From NCBI GenBank assembly GCA_027011425.1, contig JALUZX010000788.1, positions 1 through 5,721 of the forward strand: a stretch of 5,721 nucleotides of DNA, read 5' to 3'. Both the position numbers and the translations under genes were made by a program. Of the stretch, positions 5,179-5,721 are shown piece after piece. The notes beneath the pieces are model-generated. The model was given only the letters and a program-made list of their open reading frames with translations, searched no databases and was not told the origin of the DNA. The stretch comes from Planctomycetota bacterium (GTDB lineage Bacteria; Planctomycetota; UBA1135; JALUZX01). Within the stretch, counting starts at the first letter, position 1; every line of letters starts with the position of its first letter.

Positions 5179-5721
5179 ATGGCGAACATCAGAGCGACGG
5201 AGATCCGCAAGGGCATGGTCCTCAAGATGGACGGGGGATTGTGGTACGTGATGAGCTACACCCACATCACTCCCGGCAACAAGAGAGCCATCAACCAGAT
5301 CCAGTTGAGGAACATCCAGACGGGTGCGCGCAAGGACATGCGCCTTCCCTCGGGCGCCCAGGTGGAGACGGCCTACCTGGACAAGCGCCCCTGCAGTTTC
5401 CTCTACAAGGACGCCTCGGGGGCCCATTTCATGGACAGCGAGACCTACGAACAGTTCACCCTTCCCCCCGAGGTGATCCAGGACGCCATGCCCTTCATCA
5501 CCGAGGATACGCCCATCCAGGTCACCTTCCACGAAGGGGAGCCCGTCTCGGTGGATCTTCCCGCCGCGGTGGAACTCACCATCGCGGAGGCCGAAGAGGC
5601 CGTCCGGGGCGACACGGCCACGAACGTGACCAAGAACGCCGTCCTGGAGACGGGGCACAAGCTCAAGGTCCCCAACCACATCAAGGTGGGAGACCGGGTG
5701 AAGGTCTCCACCGAGACAGGC
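5179..5721 (+). CDS. efp: Translation elongation factor P, last few codons cut by window edge
   Basis: 181 codons are visible from ATG 5179; family members have about 185-190 residues, so only a short C-terminal tail is missing. EF-P binds between the ribosomal P and E sites and relieves stalling at consecutive prolines. Domain I (about 1-65) has the KOW-like start IRKGMVLKMDGGLWYV and the tip loop HITPGNKRA. Domain II follows (about 66-128, with FMDSETYEQFTLP), then domain III (about 129-181, with VELTIAEAEEAVRGDT and LETGHKLKVPNHIKVGDRVKV). An ungapped alignment to remembered E. coli EF-P puts Asn34 at the position of the beta-lysylated Lys34, followed by Lys35 and Arg36. It is not the YeiP paralogue, which lacks this PG loop. 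The start is 12 bases after the rpoN stop, with the purine-rich GAAAGAAAGAGG just before ATG, so the two are probably co-transcribed. No EF-P modification gene is in the window. Confidence 0.95.
   Translation, partial: MANIRATEIRKGMVLKMDGGLWYVMSYTHITPGNKRAINQIQLRNIQTGARKDMRLPSGAQVETAYLDKRPCSFLYKDASGAHFMDSETYEQFTLPPEVIQDAMPFITEDTPIQVTFHEGEPVSVDLPAAVELTIAEAEEAVRGDTATNVTKNAVLETGHKLKVPNHIKVGDRVKVSTETG

Noticed and set aside
3436..5679. A 747-codon open frame on the minus strand across the end of the peptidase gene, rpoN and efp
   Set aside because: It is antisense to three well-supported genes. Its Leu/Asp/His/Val/Gly-rich composition is what GAG, AAG, GTC and CTC codons give when read backwards, and it has no family motif.

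Overview
The window is GC-rich bacterial chromosomal DNA, densely coding, with long CCC/GGG runs and strong use of CTC, CTT, CGG and GCC codons. It holds six protein genes in both orientations and one gene-free stretch of about 360 bases. Three things point to Planctomycetota or a neighbouring phylum: the style of the sigma-54 protein (a very acidic linker and an ARRTVTKYRK-type RpoN box), the EF-P variant, and the secreted HEAT-like protein. This assignment is inference from remembered family styles, not from a search. There are no rRNA, tRNA, CRISPR, IS or phage signatures.

Left part (1-925). A minus-strand gene for a degenerate GGDEF-domain protein runs off the left edge. Upstream of it, bases 563-925 hold no gene. 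On the minus strand this stretch carries a plausible sigma-70-type promoter (774-801), a long imperfect stem-loop (663-716) and a textbook intrinsic terminator (617-649), all before the GGDEF start. This order suggests a terminated leader RNA or a small RNA. Two DnaA-box-like 9-mers lie in the promoter.

Middle part (926-3604). A plus-strand, short GspF/PilC-type inner-membrane protein converges with, and overlaps by 31 bp, a minus-strand gene for a small basic exported protein with a HEAT-like C-terminus. That gene is divergent from a plus-strand M20-family metallopeptidase. Their annotated ATG codons overlap on a shared CATG, so there is no intergenic space between them.

Right part (3605-5721). 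After a 92-bp gap comes rpoN (sigma-54), starting at GTG. Only 12 bp later comes efp (elongation factor P), which lacks only its last few codons at the window edge. The spacing suggests co-transcription of a sigma factor and a translation factor. The EF-P has Asn at the loop-tip position where Lys or Arg is usually modified.

I see no clearly new multi-gene system. The observations most worth a second look are the structured, terminated leader before the GGDEF gene, the zero-space divergent gene pair, and the EF-P tip.
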